In this document: piece after piece, positions 31,769 through 40,931 of the stretch
How positions within the stretch are numbered: position 1 is the first letter of the stretch
Layout of the letters: every line of letters begins with the position of its first letter
DNA from: Pseudomonadota bacterium
GTDB taxonomy: Bacteria; Pseudomonadota; Gammaproteobacteria; Burkholderiales; Rhodocyclaceae
DNA: 64,000 nucleotides
Assembly (NCBI GenBank): GCA_029776255.1
Contig: JAKOTN010000091.1
Coordinates: 16,464 to 80,463, forward strand
Direction: 5' to 3'
Notes under the pieces: generated by a model
The model's database searches: none
Told to the model about the DNA's origin: nothing
Seen by the model: the letters and a program-made list of their open reading frames with translations, nothing else
Program-made: the position numbers and the translations under genes

Positions 31769-33260
31769 GGGAGAAATAGGCCGCCAGGGCCTGCGTTGCC
31801 GTGTCGGTGAGCTTCAGCCACGGTTCGGGGTAAAAGCCGGCGACGAGCAGGACCAGCAGCGTCGTGCCGCCGACGAAATACTCCATGCCGCCGGTCGGCG
31901 TGATTCGGGCCGACGGCAGGTCACGCGGCCGCGGCGCCAGAAAGGCGCGTTGAAAGGCCCAGAGCAGGAAACCGGCGGCGGCGACGTTGCCCAGGGCGGT
32001 GGCGATTGTCGGCAAGGCGCCAAAGGTTTCTATCGATGCTTCGAGTACCAGATGCACGGCGTCGAAGCCCGGCGTCCCAGGCATGCCGAGAATCGACAGG
32101 CCGCCGATCAGGAAGGCGATGGCGATGAATGGCAGGCGGTCGAACAGGCCGCCGAGCCGGTCGAGATTGGTGGTGCCGGTGCGACGATACACATAGCCGA
32201 CCATCAGCAGCATCACCGTCGCCGCCAGGCCGAAATTGACCGCCAGCAGCAGCGCGCCCTGCAAGCCGGCCGGATGCAGGGTGAACAGGCCGATGACGAT
32301 CAGGCTGGTGTGGCTGACGACGGCGAAAGCCAGCAGGCGGCGCAGATTGGCTTGCCGGAAGGCGAGCGTCGCGGTGAAGAAGACGCCGACCATGGCGAAC
32401 GCGACGACATAGGGCTGCCAGACTTTCACCGCTTCGGCGGTCAGCGGCAGCAAGAAACGCGCCATCCCGTAAATGCCGACCTTGACGCCGAGCAGCAGAA
32501 CCGGCCCGACGGCGACCAGCCCCTGGCCGGCGGAGTTTGGCAGCCAGCCGTGCAAGGGAAACAAGGGCGTGCGTACCGCCAGGCCGTAAAACAGCAGGTA
32601 GAACGCCACCGACTGGTACTTGCCGATCTGCGGCGTGCGTAACAGGTCGAACAGATCGAAGGTCCAGCGGCCGCCGGCGACATCGGCCTGACTCCAGACC
32701 AGCACCACGGCGCCGGCGACGAACAGACACCAGCCGAAAAGCTGGTATTGCAGAAAACGCGCCAGAGCCAGACTCTCCTCGCGCAAGGTCGCCCAGCGCC
32801 ACAGCAGATAAGCGACCAGTCCGAACTGTAGCGCCGAGGCGCCCGCGAACCACAACAGATTCATCGTCGTCAACATCGTCATCTGCGACGATTCGATGAC
32901 CAGCAACACGCATAGCAGATGTGCCGGCGTGAGATGCTGGCGAGCCATGCCGTAAAACGACAGCAGGACGCCGAGCAGGGCGGTGAGCAGGATGAACAGC
33001 ACGCTGACGCCGTCGACCGCGGTGTGATAGGCGATGAAATCGGCGCGTTCGGCGAATTGCATCGCGCCGGTGGACACGTCGATGCGCGCGTAAAGATCGA
33101 TCGCCAGCACCAGTTCGAGCAGCGCGCACAAACGGCCGAGCGGCAAGGCCAGACTTTTGTCGCGCATCGCCGCCAGCAGCGCCGCCGCCAGCAGCGGCAG
33201 CCCTTGCAAGGCCGCCAGCGGCGGATAGCCGGCGAGAACGTGCCAGGACACTTCGTTCAT
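31761..33260 (-). CDS. NuoM-like subunit with altered proton channel (second NuoM of the DabA cluster)
   Basis: A 499-aa, about 14-helix protein of the same family. The frame is open much further upstream, but ATG at 33260 (MNEVSWHVLAGYPPLAAL) overlaps the NuoL-like stop by 4 bases and is preferred. The TM5 segment reads LLWFAGASALQFGLVAYLL with no acidic residue where canonical members have WE. The TM7 lysine is replaced by arginine (GLAVRTPLFPLHGWLP). The TM8 lysine remains (LLLGVKVGIYGMARFL). It may therefore be a structural or modified-coupling subunit. It overlaps the next NuoM-like gene by 8 bases. Confidence 0.82.
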   Translation of the reverse strand: MNEVSWHVLAGYPPLAALQGLPLLAAALLAAMRDKSLALPLGRLCALLELVLAIDLYARIDVSTGAMQFAERADFIAYHTAVDGVSVLFILLTALLGVLLSFYGMARQHLTPAHLLCVLLVIESSQMTMLTTMNLLWFAGASALQFGLVAYLLWRWATLREESLALARFLQYQLFGWCLFVAGAVVLVWSQADVAGGRWTFDLFDLLRTPQIGKYQSVAFYLLFYGLAVRTPLFPLHGWLPNSAGQGLVAVGPVLLLGVKVGIYGMARFLLPLTAEAVKVWQPYVVAFAMVGVFFTATLAFRQANLRRLLAFAVVSHTSLIVIGLFTLHPAGLQGALLLAVNFGLAATVMLLMVGYVYRRTGTTNLDRLGGLFDRLPFIAIAFLIGGLSILGMPGTPGFDAVHLVLEASIETFGALPTIATALGNVAAAGFLLWAFQRAFLAPRPRDLPSARITPTGGMEYFVGGTTLLVLLVAGFYPEPWLKLTDTATQALAAYFSHG

Positions 33261-34810
33261 AGGATCACCACCAGGGTCGCCATCACCATCAGCATCAGAT
33301 AGCGCGGCTGTTCGAGCAACTGTTCGACGGCGTCGGCATAGTTGACCAGGCGCTGCAAGTGTTTCATCAACGCGCCGTCGCCGCTGAGCAGCAAGCGGCT
33401 TTCCAGGATTTGCAAGCGGTCGGCGAAGGCGAACAAGGCGCGCCCGGCCAGCCCGTGACCACGAATCAGCTCGTCCGTTGCCCACTCGTCGCCGCCCGCC
33501 TCGTCCGGGCGCGGCGCGCCGACCAAGGGATCGATGAAACGCTCGTCCAGGGCGCGCGCATCGCGGCCCAGCAACAGGGTTGGGCGTGTCAAAAGGCCGT
33601 GCGTCAGCGGCTCGATCCAGAATCGTTGCAGCGCGGCGGTATACCACCAGCGTCGTCTGGCCAGCCAGTGCGGCACCGGCTTGGCCGGACCGTGCACCAG
33701 ATGCATGTACGCCGGCGCGAGCAGGAACTGATACGCCCGCCAGGCGGCGTGCAGGCCGAGGTGGAGGGCCGCCAGCCAGAACAGGCCCAGACCGCAAAAC
33801 AGGACCATCAGTCCGACCTGGGCGACAGTGGCGAAAATCAAGGCCGATTTGACATCGCTTTGCACCAGCGCGCAGAGGCCGCCATAGCACGCGGTCGCCA
33901 GGCCGAGCACCGCCAGCAACGTCATCAGGTCCGGCACCTGCACCAGCGCGCCTTGCAGGCGGCAGAGCAGATAGACGCCGGCATGCACCAGCAGCGAACC
34001 GTAAAAAACCGCCGACGACGGCGTTGGTCCTTCCAGCGCGCGGGCGATCCACGGCGAGAACGGCAGTTGCGCCGATTTTGTCAGCGCGGCGACCGTGAAA
34101 CCGATCAGCAGCAGGCGCAGGGTCACCGTGGTCAGGCTACCGTTGCCGGCCTGCTCGGCCAGACCGGTCCACTCGACGGTGCTCGCCGACCATGTCGCCA
34201 GGCCGATGCCAAGCAGGAAGCCGGCGTCGCCGATACGGTTGGTCAGAAAAACGAACAGTGCGTTGCCGGTGGCCACCGGCCGCTCCCAGGCGTAACCGAT
34301 CAACAACCACGAGCTGAAACCGGCCAGTTCCCAGCCGACGAAAGCCAGCACCGCGTTGCCGGCGAGAACGATCAGCAGCATGCCGGCCAGAAACAGGCAC
34401 ATGCCGAGGAAAAAGCGGCCAAAGCCGCGTTCACGGTGCAGATAGGTCGCCGAAAAACGTAGCGCGATCCAGGCGATCAGCGCCACCAGCGTCGCGATCG
34501 GCAAGCTATAAGCGTCGAGGATGAACGACAGGCGGACCGGCACCGCGCCGATGTGCAGCCAGTCGTCGAGGATCGTCACGGCGGCGGCCTCGCGGACGAG
34601 CGCCGCCAGATCGAGCACCAGCAACAGCAGCAGCGCGCCGAGCGCCGCCGCCGTGGCCACGCCCGCCGTCACGGCTTCCTGCGCCTCGCCGTGTCCGCGT
34701 AACAGGCGGAACGCGATGGCCAGCGCCGCCAGCAGCGGCAGCAGCGGCACCAGGGCGACCAGCGGCGGCGTTGCGGCGAGCGCGGCGGCGAAGATGGCGA
34801 AGGCGTTCAT
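33257..34810 (-). CDS. dabB: NuoL/DabB-like antiporter-type subunit
   Basis: A 517-aa membrane protein closest in style to NuoL and DabB, the partner of DabA in DAB inorganic-carbon uptake. Start at ATG 34810 (MNAFAIFAAALAATPPL), overlapping the dabA stop as ATGA; the longer frame is rejected. The proton-path residues are intact: Glu in FVGWELAGFSSWLLIGY and Lys in ALTKSAQLPFSPWIARALEGPTPSS (shown in part). A long cytoplasmic-looking stretch near residues 400-480 precedes a final membrane helix (LMVMATLVVIL). The dabB name follows from adjacency to dabA. Confidence 0.85.
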   Translation of the reverse strand: MNAFAIFAAALAATPPLVALVPLLPLLAALAIAFRLLRGHGEAQEAVTAGVATAAALGALLLLLVLDLAALVREAAAVTILDDWLHIGAVPVRLSFILDAYSLPIATLVALIAWIALRFSATYLHRERGFGRFFLGMCLFLAGMLLIVLAGNAVLAFVGWELAGFSSWLLIGYAWERPVATGNALFVFLTNRIGDAGFLLGIGLATWSASTVEWTGLAEQAGNGSLTTVTLRLLLIGFTVAALTKSAQLPFSPWIARALEGPTPSSAVFYGSLLVHAGVYLLCRLQGALVQVPDLMTLLAVLGLATACYGGLCALVQSDVKSALIFATVAQVGLMVLFCGLGLFWLAALHLGLHAAWRAYQFLLAPAYMHLVHGPAKPVPHWLARRRWWYTAALQRFWIEPLTHGLLTRPTLLLGRDARALDERFIDPLVGAPRPDEAGGDEWATDELIRGHGLAGRALFAFADRLQILESRLLLSGDGALMKHLQRLVNYADAVEQLLEQPRYLMLMVMATLVVIL

Positions 34811-37800
34811 CGTGTCGCCACCGGGCGCCGCAGCAAGGCCAGCGGTAGCGCGTCGTCCCGGCCGGCGAACCAGTCGGCCGAGCGTTCGACCTCGGGCAGC
34901 GGCGCCGCGTCGGTCTCCGCCCGCCACGCCTGCCAGCCGACGGCCGGATCGAAGAGATGGATCGCTCCCGAGTCCGGCTCCTGTGCCGCCAGGACGATCC
35001 AGCCCTGGCCGATCAACTCGCGCAGCGGTGCTTGCCGATGGTAAATCGCGCTGAGAATTTCCGGCGTCTGCTCGACGACGACCAGCAGGCGCATTGCTTC
35101 ATGGACTTCGATCATCTGTAGTGGCAGACCGGTGCGCAGATCGGAACTCGCGCCCTGCATGACGCCGAACAAGCCGGCCAGATTGTGCATGACCTTGCTG
35201 CCGCAGCCGAAACCCTCGTTGTCGACCGTCGAGAAATAGTATTCGAGGCTGATGCCGGCGCCGACCGGGCCGGCGGCCAACAAGGTGCTTTCCAGGATGC
35301 TTCCGTCGGCGTCCGGCAGCGGATCGTAGGAAATGAGAAACACGCGCCGATCGAGAAAGAGGCCGCGGCTCATCGTCCGGCGGCCGACGACCGCGGCGGC
35401 GACGGTGGCGTGGCCCAACTCCGGCCGCGCTTGGGCGAAATCCTGACGGCGGTCGCGCAAATGGTGCAACGCTTGCCGCGGCGAGGGTCTGGTCGGCGCC
35501 GAGGCGAAGCGGCGGCAGCGCTCGACGGCATGCAGACGCGCCGCCATTTCGCAGTCGCGCTGCAAGGCGGTCACCGCCGCCCGATGGCTGGCCGGGATCG
35601 CGTCCGTGTCGTACCAGGCGAAAGTCTCGTCGCAGGTGTTGTGCTCGACGCTCAGGAAATACGTGGCGTCGGGAATGCGCAGCCCTTGTGCGCCCAGACG
35701 CGCGCGCACCGCCGGGCGGTTGGCCATCGCCGCGAAAACACGGGCGTTGGGACCGCCGTGGCGACCGGAACAGGCGCCGCAATCGTAAGCCGCCAGATGC
35801 GGGTTGTTGCGGCTGTCCGAGCCGTGCCCGACGATCACCACCAAGGGCGCGAAATGCTCGGTCAGGCCGATGCCGCGCAGGAAAGCGCCGACGCGCGCCG
35901 CCTGCTCGTCCTCGCTGAAGCCGCGACGCGGCGCCTCGGCGCTCGCCGGACGACGCGCCTCTTCCGCCGTGGCGGTCAAGTGCAGCGTGCTGGGCACGAG
36001 GGTATCGAAGGCTTGGCGGCGACGCGCCAGCCAGTCGCCGAAGCGTCCCGGCGTCAGCGTGCGCGCCAGCAGAACCAGCAGGGCCAGCGGCGCGGCGGCG
36101 GCGTTGAGCATCGCTGCCCGCAAACCGCCCCGTCGCGTGCCCTGGTGCAGGCGTTCCTGCCATGCCAGGCGCCAGCGCCGTCGCCGCCGGTGACGGTCGC
36201 CGGCCGCTTCGGCATTCGCCGGCACGGTTTCATGGACGGTATTCTCCGGTCGCACCACCACCGGGCACAGCGCGGTCGGCGCGTCGTCGTCGAGTCCTTG
36301 CCAGAGCATCGGCACGCCGTAAAAGCCGGCGGCGCCAAAGGTTTCGTAGGTCGGGTTGACTTCTTCGAGGTGGCGGCGGGTGCCTTCCTCGCGATCATCC
36401 ATGCACAGCACCAGTTGCGCGCTGGCACGTCCCGCCAGCGGCCGCGCGCGACGGTGGTTGGCGGTCAGCGCCGCGAAGAGTTGTTGTCGGTAATGATGTT
36501 CGTAAGCCAGCAGCCACAGCAGGCCTCGCTGCTCGTCGCTCGGCGAGTCGGCGCAACGCCGCATGGTTTCGGCGCCGGCGCGGCCGATGGCGCGTAATTC
36601 GCGTCCGCACAGCCCCAGATCGCGGGCGAGGACGAACAGCGGCCAGGCGTCCGACGATGCGCGGTCGCCGGATGCCGCGCTGGCGCGAAGCGCCGCCGCC
36701 AGGCGGGTCGCCAACTGTCGCCAGATGTCACCATCGTCGTTGGTCGGCTCGCCAAGGTGGGCTTGCAGCCATTCGAGCGCGTGGTCGGGAAGCCGGCGAT
36801 CGCTGTGGGCGTCGCGGGCCACAAGTTCCGCCGGCCGGGTGACGAAGTAGTCGCCGAGCGTTTGCAGCGGCAGCGAAACGCCCCATAGACGGCGGAGCAG
36901 GCGTTCGGCGTGCAGTCTTTCGAGAACGAGCCGCACGGCGAGAAAATCGACCAGCGCCACCGGCGGATCGCCGGCTTCGGGGCGGGATTGGCGCCGATGG
37001 AACATGCCGGCCCAGCCGGGAAGTTCCAGCGCCAGCCGGCGCAGGCAGGGCGCCCAGTCGCTTTCGGCGATGCCCAGCCGCCGCAACTCGCCGACCATCG
37101 CCGGTAGCGGCTCGTCGGGCAATTGCTCGACTTCATGCCGCGCGCCGGGGAATTCGTCGAATTCCCATCCCCAGTCCTGGCCGGCGCTGTGGCGCCAGGC
37201 AGCGTAGAAGCCGTGTTCGCGCGCCGGGTTCCGCCAGGCCGCCAGACCCTGGTCGAGATGGGCGGCGAGGTGACGGATCAACATCGTCCGCAGCGCCGGC
37301 CGAAAATCCTCGCCGGAAAGATGCCGCAGCAGTTCCGCCGGGGTCCACGTCTCGCCCAGGCGGGCGAGCAGTTCTTGCCAAAGCGCGGCTGCCGCCTCGG
37401 CCGTGGGCGCGGCCAGGGTTTCGGCGAGGGGCGCCGGTTCGTCGACGCGCTCGGGAGCCAGATCCCGCGCCGCCGCCCACAGGTCGGCGACGGCCGCGCG
37501 CTCGTCGAGTCCGTCGGCCGCGGCGGCGCGCAGCAGGCGTTGCCGCGCACGTGGCTCCATGTCGTCGGGCAGCTTGGCGAACACGGCCCGTTCCTCGGCC
37601 AGCCAGCGCAGACGGGTCGGCGTGACGCTTTCCGGCGCGTGCAGCAGCGCCGCCCGCAGCACGTCGCCGCGGCGCAGTTCGAAATCGTCGCCGTCGAGCA
37701 GCGCGTCGTCGGCGCGCAGGGCTGGCAGTTGTCGCAGCGCCGCGTCGAGATCGGCGGTGGTGATCCGTCCGGCCTGGAACAGTTCGCGGCAGCGTTGCGG

Positions 37801-38022
37801 CGCCAGCCAGGGCCGCGCGCCGCCAAGGCGCGACGCTTCGGTCAACGCGGTGGCGAAAGGCAGATGCTGGTACGCGTGCAAGGTGTTGTGATGAACGAAG
37901 TCGCGCAAGGGCGCTTGCGCGGGCAGGACATGCGCCAGTTCGTCCAGGCAGGCCTGGACGCGCGCCAGCGGGTCGTTGCTCGCGCGGCCGGCTGTCGAAG
38001 AGACGGAATGCGGCGGACTCAC
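34807..38022 (-). CDS. dabA: DabA-type (DUF2309) putative zinc carbonic-anhydrase-like protein
   Basis: A 1071-aa cytoplasmic-face protein of the DUF2309/DabA family, which with DabB accumulates bicarbonate at the expense of ion flow. The four zinc-site residues known from Halothiobacillus DabA are present with matching spacing: Cys540 and Asp542 (LVLCMDDREEG), His733 (VGHGSDSRNNP) and Cys748 (AYDCGACSGRHGG). The N terminus shows DFVHHNTLHAYQHLPF, also typical. GTG start at 38022 directly abuts the preceding NuoM-like stop. The protein is longer than the ~830-aa H. neapolitanus form, with the extra length mainly N-terminal. Function is inferred from family. Confidence 0.88.
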   Translation of the reverse strand: MSPPHSVSSTAGRASNDPLARVQACLDELAHVLPAQAPLRDFVHHNTLHAYQHLPFATALTEASRLGGARPWLAPQRCRELFQAGRITTADLDAALRQLPALRADDALLDGDDFELRRGDVLRAALLHAPESVTPTRLRWLAEERAVFAKLPDDMEPRARQRLLRAAAADGLDERAAVADLWAAARDLAPERVDEPAPLAETLAAPTAEAAAALWQELLARLGETWTPAELLRHLSGEDFRPALRTMLIRHLAAHLDQGLAAWRNPAREHGFYAAWRHSAGQDWGWEFDEFPGARHEVEQLPDEPLPAMVGELRRLGIAESDWAPCLRRLALELPGWAGMFHRRQSRPEAGDPPVALVDFLAVRLVLERLHAERLLRRLWGVSLPLQTLGDYFVTRPAELVARDAHSDRRLPDHALEWLQAHLGEPTNDDGDIWRQLATRLAAALRASAASGDRASSDAWPLFVLARDLGLCGRELRAIGRAGAETMRRCADSPSDEQRGLLWLLAYEHHYRQQLFAALTANHRRARPLAGRASAQLVLCMDDREEGTRRHLEEVNPTYETFGAAGFYGVPMLWQGLDDDAPTALCPVVVRPENTVHETVPANAEAAGDRHRRRRRWRLAWQERLHQGTRRGGLRAAMLNAAAAPLALLVLLARTLTPGRFGDWLARRRQAFDTLVPSTLHLTATAEEARRPASAEAPRRGFSEDEQAARVGAFLRGIGLTEHFAPLVVIVGHGSDSRNNPHLAAYDCGACSGRHGGPNARVFAAMANRPAVRARLGAQGLRIPDATYFLSVEHNTCDETFAWYDTDAIPASHRAAVTALQRDCEMAARLHAVERCRRFASAPTRPSPRQALHHLRDRRQDFAQARPELGHATVAAAVVGRRTMSRGLFLDRRVFLISYDPLPDADGSILESTLLAAGPVGAGISLEYYFSTVDNEGFGCGSKVMHNLAGLFGVMQGASSDLRTGLPLQMIEVHEAMRLLVVVEQTPEILSAIYHRQAPLRELIGQGWIVLAAQEPDSGAIHLFDPAVGWQAWRAETDAAPLPEVERSADWFAGRDDALPLALLRRPVATR

Positions 38023-39495
38023 TCAGCCCCCGAAATGATGCGCCAGCCGGCTTACCGACGAGGCCAGGATGTCGAGCAGCGGCGCCGGGTAGAAGCCCAT
38101 GCCGACGATGCCGGCCGCCAGCAAGCCGGCGGCGGCGATTTCGTTGCGGTCGAGATCGGCGAAGGCCGCCACGCCGGCCGGCGTGCCGCCAAAGGGACGT
38201 TCGGGACCGGTCGACAGGCAGCGGATGGCGCGCAGGGCGTAGGCGGCGGTGATCAGCATGCCGAGCGACACCAGCGCCAACCAGCCGCCCCAGCGGCCAT
38301 AGGCGCCGATCAGCACATGCAGTTCGGCGATGAAACCGGCGCTTCCCGGCAGGCCGACCGCCGCCAGCAGGGTGAAGATCAGGAAGGCCGCGAAGCGCGG
38401 CGCCACCCGGTTCAGCGACCCGTAAACCGCCAGGTCGCGAGTGTGCGTGCGCTCGTAGAGCAGGCCGATCAGCAGGAACAACAGGCCGGCGACCAGTCCG
38501 TGCGCGACCATCTGCATCAGCGCGCCGTTGAGTCCGGCCTTGTTGAGCGCGGCGATCCCGAGCAGGACGATGCCCATGTGCGAGATCGACGAATAGGCGA
38601 TCATCGCCTTCAGGTCGGTTTGCCGCCAGGCCAGCACCGCGCCGTGGAGCAGGCTCAGCAAGGCCAGACCCGCCAGCCAGTCCTGCAAGTTCAGTGCCGC
38701 CGCAGGCAAGGTGCCGGCGGCGCGGATCAAGCCGTAAGCGCCCATTTTCAGCAGGATGCCGGAAAGCAGGATCGAAATCGGGCTCGGCGCCTCGACGTGC
38801 GCCAGCGGTAGCCAGCCGTGCAAGGGCACGATCGGCATCTTGACGCCGAAGCCGATCAGCAGGCCGACGAAGATCAGCGTCTGCGTCCGCAGCGGCAGTT
38901 GCGCGCCGCCTTCGGCCATGTCATTCATCGCGAAACTATGCCCCGGCGCCACGTCGTAAAGCAGCAGCAGCGCGATGAGCATGAATACCGAACCGCCCAG
39001 GGTGTAAAGCACGAAATTGAGCGCCGCGCGGTGACGATTGGCGCCGCCGAGACGATCGATCAGAAAAAACAGCGGAATCAGCGTCAGTTCCCAGCAGACG
39101 TAGAACAGCGACCAGTCGCGGGCGGTGAACACGATCAGCAAGGCGGTTTCGAGAACCAGCAGCAGAAAGAAATAGAGTTTGGCGCCGTTGCGAATCCCTT
39201 GCGAGGAAAAAATGGCGACAAAACAGAGCACGGTGGCCAGCAGGACCATCGGCAGCGAAACGCCGTCCACCCCGAGCGCCAGATTGGAACCGAGCCGGGG
39301 ATTCCAGGGGCGGGTTTCAAAAAACTGGATTTCGGCGCTTGTCGGATCGAAATCGGCCAGCAGCAGACAGGCGCAGACGACGGTCGCGGCGGCGATCGCG
39401 CTGGCCGAACGGCGCAACAGGTCCACGCGGCGACTGGGCAGCAGCAGCAGCAGCAGGGCGCCGAAAAGCGGCAGCAGGAGCAGGATTTTCAGCAT
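38023..39495 (-). CDS. NuoM-like antiporter-type subunit (first gene of the DabA cluster)
   Basis: A 490-aa, about 14-helix protein closest to bona fide NuoM. All key residues are present: Glu in [17 protein letters not shown], Lys in [42 protein letters not shown] with the TM8 lysine, and HMGIVLLGI. The frame is open well upstream, but ATG at 39495 ([18 protein letters not shown]) is the natural start. It leads the five-gene operon. No nuoA-K or nuoN lies nearby, so it is not from a complex I operon. Confidence 0.86.
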   Translation of the reverse strand: MLKILLLLPLFGALLLLLLPSRRVDLLRRSASAIAAATVVCACLLLADFDPTSAEIQFFETRPWNPRLGSNLALGVDGVSLPMVLLATVLCFVAIFSSQGIRNGAKLYFFLLLVLETALLIVFTARDWSLFYVCWELTLIPLFFLIDRLGGANRHRAALNFVLYTLGGSVFMLIALLLLYDVAPGHSFAMNDMAEGGAQLPLRTQTLIFVGLLIGFGVKMPIVPLHGWLPLAHVEAPSPISILLSGILLKMGAYGLIRAAGTLPAAALNLQDWLAGLALLSLLHGAVLAWRQTDLKAMIAYSSISHMGIVLLGIAALNKAGLNGALMQMVAHGLVAGLLFLLIGLLYERTHTRDLAVYGSLNRVAPRFAAFLIFTLLAAVGLPGSAGFIAELHVLIGAYGRWGGWLALVSLGMLITAAYALRAIRCLSTGPERPFGGTPAGVAAFADLDRNEIAAAGLLAAGIVGMGFYPAPLLDILASSVSRLAHHFGG

Positions 39496-39526
39496 CGTTG
39501 GCGAGGGAAGCGGGGCAGAAAAAGGA

Positions 39527-39558
39527 GCCCCCCGGAAATACTCTTTTTCATCGGGGGC
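39527..39558. promoter_or_regulatory. Hairpin in the divergent region upstream of the DabA operon
   Basis: GCCCCC at 39527-39532 pairs with GGGGGC at 39553-39558 around a ~20-base AT-rich loop. It lies in the 120-base spacer between the minus-strand NuoM-like start (39495) and the plus-strand acylphosphatase (39616). On the minus strand a TGGCATAAT extended -10-like sequence lies just upstream, about 39571-39563, without a good -35. It could be a leader-RNA hairpin of the operon. Weak evidence. Confidence 0.3.
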
Positions 39559-39615
39559 GATTATGCCAGTATTGCTGTCATCCGCGTTCCATCCGCGCCG
39601 CACCCGGAGTCGACC

Positions 39616-39909
39616 ATGCCCCAGATCATCTGCCGACGTTTTTGCATTCGCGGCCGTGTCCAGGGTGTTGGCTATCGTTGGTCCTTCTGCGCCGAAGCGA
39701 ACCGCCTCGGCGTCACGGGCTGGGTGCGCAACCGCGGCGACGGCCGCGTCGAGGCGCTGGTCGAAGGCCCGCGCGAAGCGGTCGAGGCGCTGCTCGCCTG
39801 GGCGCATCGCGGGCCGCCGATGGCGCGCGTCGACGGCGTCGATTGCGCGGAGGGCAACGCCGCCGCGATCGGCGCCCGCGAAGGTTTCGCGCAACTCGCC
39901 ACTTTATGA
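39616..39909 (+). CDS. Acylphosphatase
   Basis: A 97-aa enzyme that hydrolyses acyl phosphates such as carbamoyl phosphate or acetyl phosphate. The active-site loop [10 protein letters not shown] (residues ~13-22) contains the catalytic Arg, and [19 protein letters not shown] includes the catalytic Asn. The frame is open far upstream, but ATG at 39616 ([17 protein letters not shown]) fits the family length. It is divergent from the DabA cluster and followed 40 bases later by the DyP gene; no functional link with either is evident. Confidence 0.93.
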   Translation: MPQIICRRFCIRGRVQGVGYRWSFCAEANRLGVTGWVRNRGDGRVEALVEGPREAVEALLAWAHRGPPMARVDGVDCAEGNAAAIGAREGFAQLATL

Positions 39910-39949
39910 ATCGTTCTTCAACCGCCCATCTCTCCGAGGTCGTCCGACG

Positions 39950-40831
39950 ATGAACACACCACAAGCCGGCATCCTGCTTCCCTTGCCCCCCTTGGCGCGC
40001 TACCTGTCTTTTTCGCTCGAACCGTCCTCGCATCCCAGCGACAGCCTGCGCGCGCTGCGCGATCTGGCCGATGGCGAACGGACGGTGGTCGGTTTCGGTC
40101 GCCTTCTGGTGTCGGCCCTGAGCGAGGAGATACCGGGCTTGCGCGCCTTCCCGGCGCTGACCGGTCTTGGCGTCGACGTTCCGGCGACGCCGATGGCGCT
40201 GTGGATTTGGTTGCGCGGCGACGACCGCGGTGAGCTATTGCATCGCTCCCGCCGTCTGGAGCAGGCACTGGCGCCGGCGTTCCGGCTCGACGACAACCGC
40301 GATGCGTTTCTCCATGCCGGTGGCCGCGATCTGTCCGGTTTCGAGGACGGGACCGAGAATCCGACCGGCGACGCGGCCCGCGAGGCGGCGATCGTTGATC
40401 CGAAGGACCCGCGACTCGGCGGCTCCAGCTTCGTCGCCGTGCAGCGCTGGGCGCACAACTTTTCCCGGCTGGAGGCCATGACCGCCGACGAGCGCGATCT
40501 GAGCGTCGGTCGTCGCCAGGTCGATAACGACGAAATCGACGATGCGCCGGAATCGGCGCACGTCAAACGTACCGCGCAGGAGAGTTTCACGCCGGCGGCC
40601 TTTGTCGTGCGGCGTTCGATGCCGTGGGTCGAGGGCAATCGCGGCGGGCTGATGTTCGTTTCCTTCGCCACTTCTTTCGACGCCTTCGAAGCGCAGTTGC
40701 GGCGGATGCTGGGTACCGAGGACGGTATCGTCGACGGCTTGTTCAAGTTCACGCACCCGGAAACCGGCGCCTATTTCTGGTGCCCGGGGGTTGTCGACGG
40801 GCGACTGGATCTCTCGCCGCTGGGCTTGTAA
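39950..40831 (+). CDS. DyP-type heme peroxidase (YfeX-like)
   Basis: A 293-aa dye-decolorising peroxidase. The signature GxxDG appears as GFEDGTENP near residues 130-138, with the distal Asp. The proximal heme His is most likely in ESAHVKRTAQ near residue 203. The C-terminal half shows MPWVEGNRGGLMFVSFATS and GIVDGLFKFTHPETGAYFWCPG, family hallmarks. No signal peptide or Tat motif is visible, so it is cytoplasmic. The C terminus lacks an encapsulin-targeting peptide and no encapsulin gene is nearby. Start at ATG 39950; the longer open frame would overlap acylphosphatase. Confidence 0.9.
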   Translation: MNTPQAGILLPLPPLARYLSFSLEPSSHPSDSLRALRDLADGERTVVGFGRLLVSALSEEIPGLRAFPALTGLGVDVPATPMALWIWLRGDDRGELLHRSRRLEQALAPAFRLDDNRDAFLHAGGRDLSGFEDGTENPTGDAAREAAIVDPKDPRLGGSSFVAVQRWAHNFSRLEAMTADERDLSVGRRQVDNDEIDDAPESAHVKRTAQESFTPAAFVVRRSMPWVEGNRGGLMFVSFATSFDAFEAQLRRMLGTEDGIVDGLFKFTHPETGAYFWCPGVVDGRLDLSPLGL

Positions 40832-40931
40832 GTCTCCGGCAGCGGAGTTTTGCACCTTTGGCCGGGATTTCGGTACAGTAGACAGTTGAACAAAGGGGGA
40901 TTTTTCCGGAACGTCATGGGGAGGTGTTCCG

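Noticed and set aside
33261..34052. Long N-terminal extension of the second NuoM-like protein
   Set aside because: The upstream part of the open frame lies inside the NuoL-like gene in another frame and is Arg/Ala-rich; the ATG overlapping the upstream stop is the natural start.
30275..39495. A normal NADH:quinone oxidoreductase (complex I) operon
   Set aside because: Only NuoL- and NuoM-like subunits occur; none of nuoA-K or nuoN is present and a DabA gene sits inside, so it is not complex I.
39950..40831. DyP peroxidase as encapsulin cargo
   Set aside because: The C terminus ends LDLSPLGL without the usual targeting peptide and no encapsulin-like gene is nearby.
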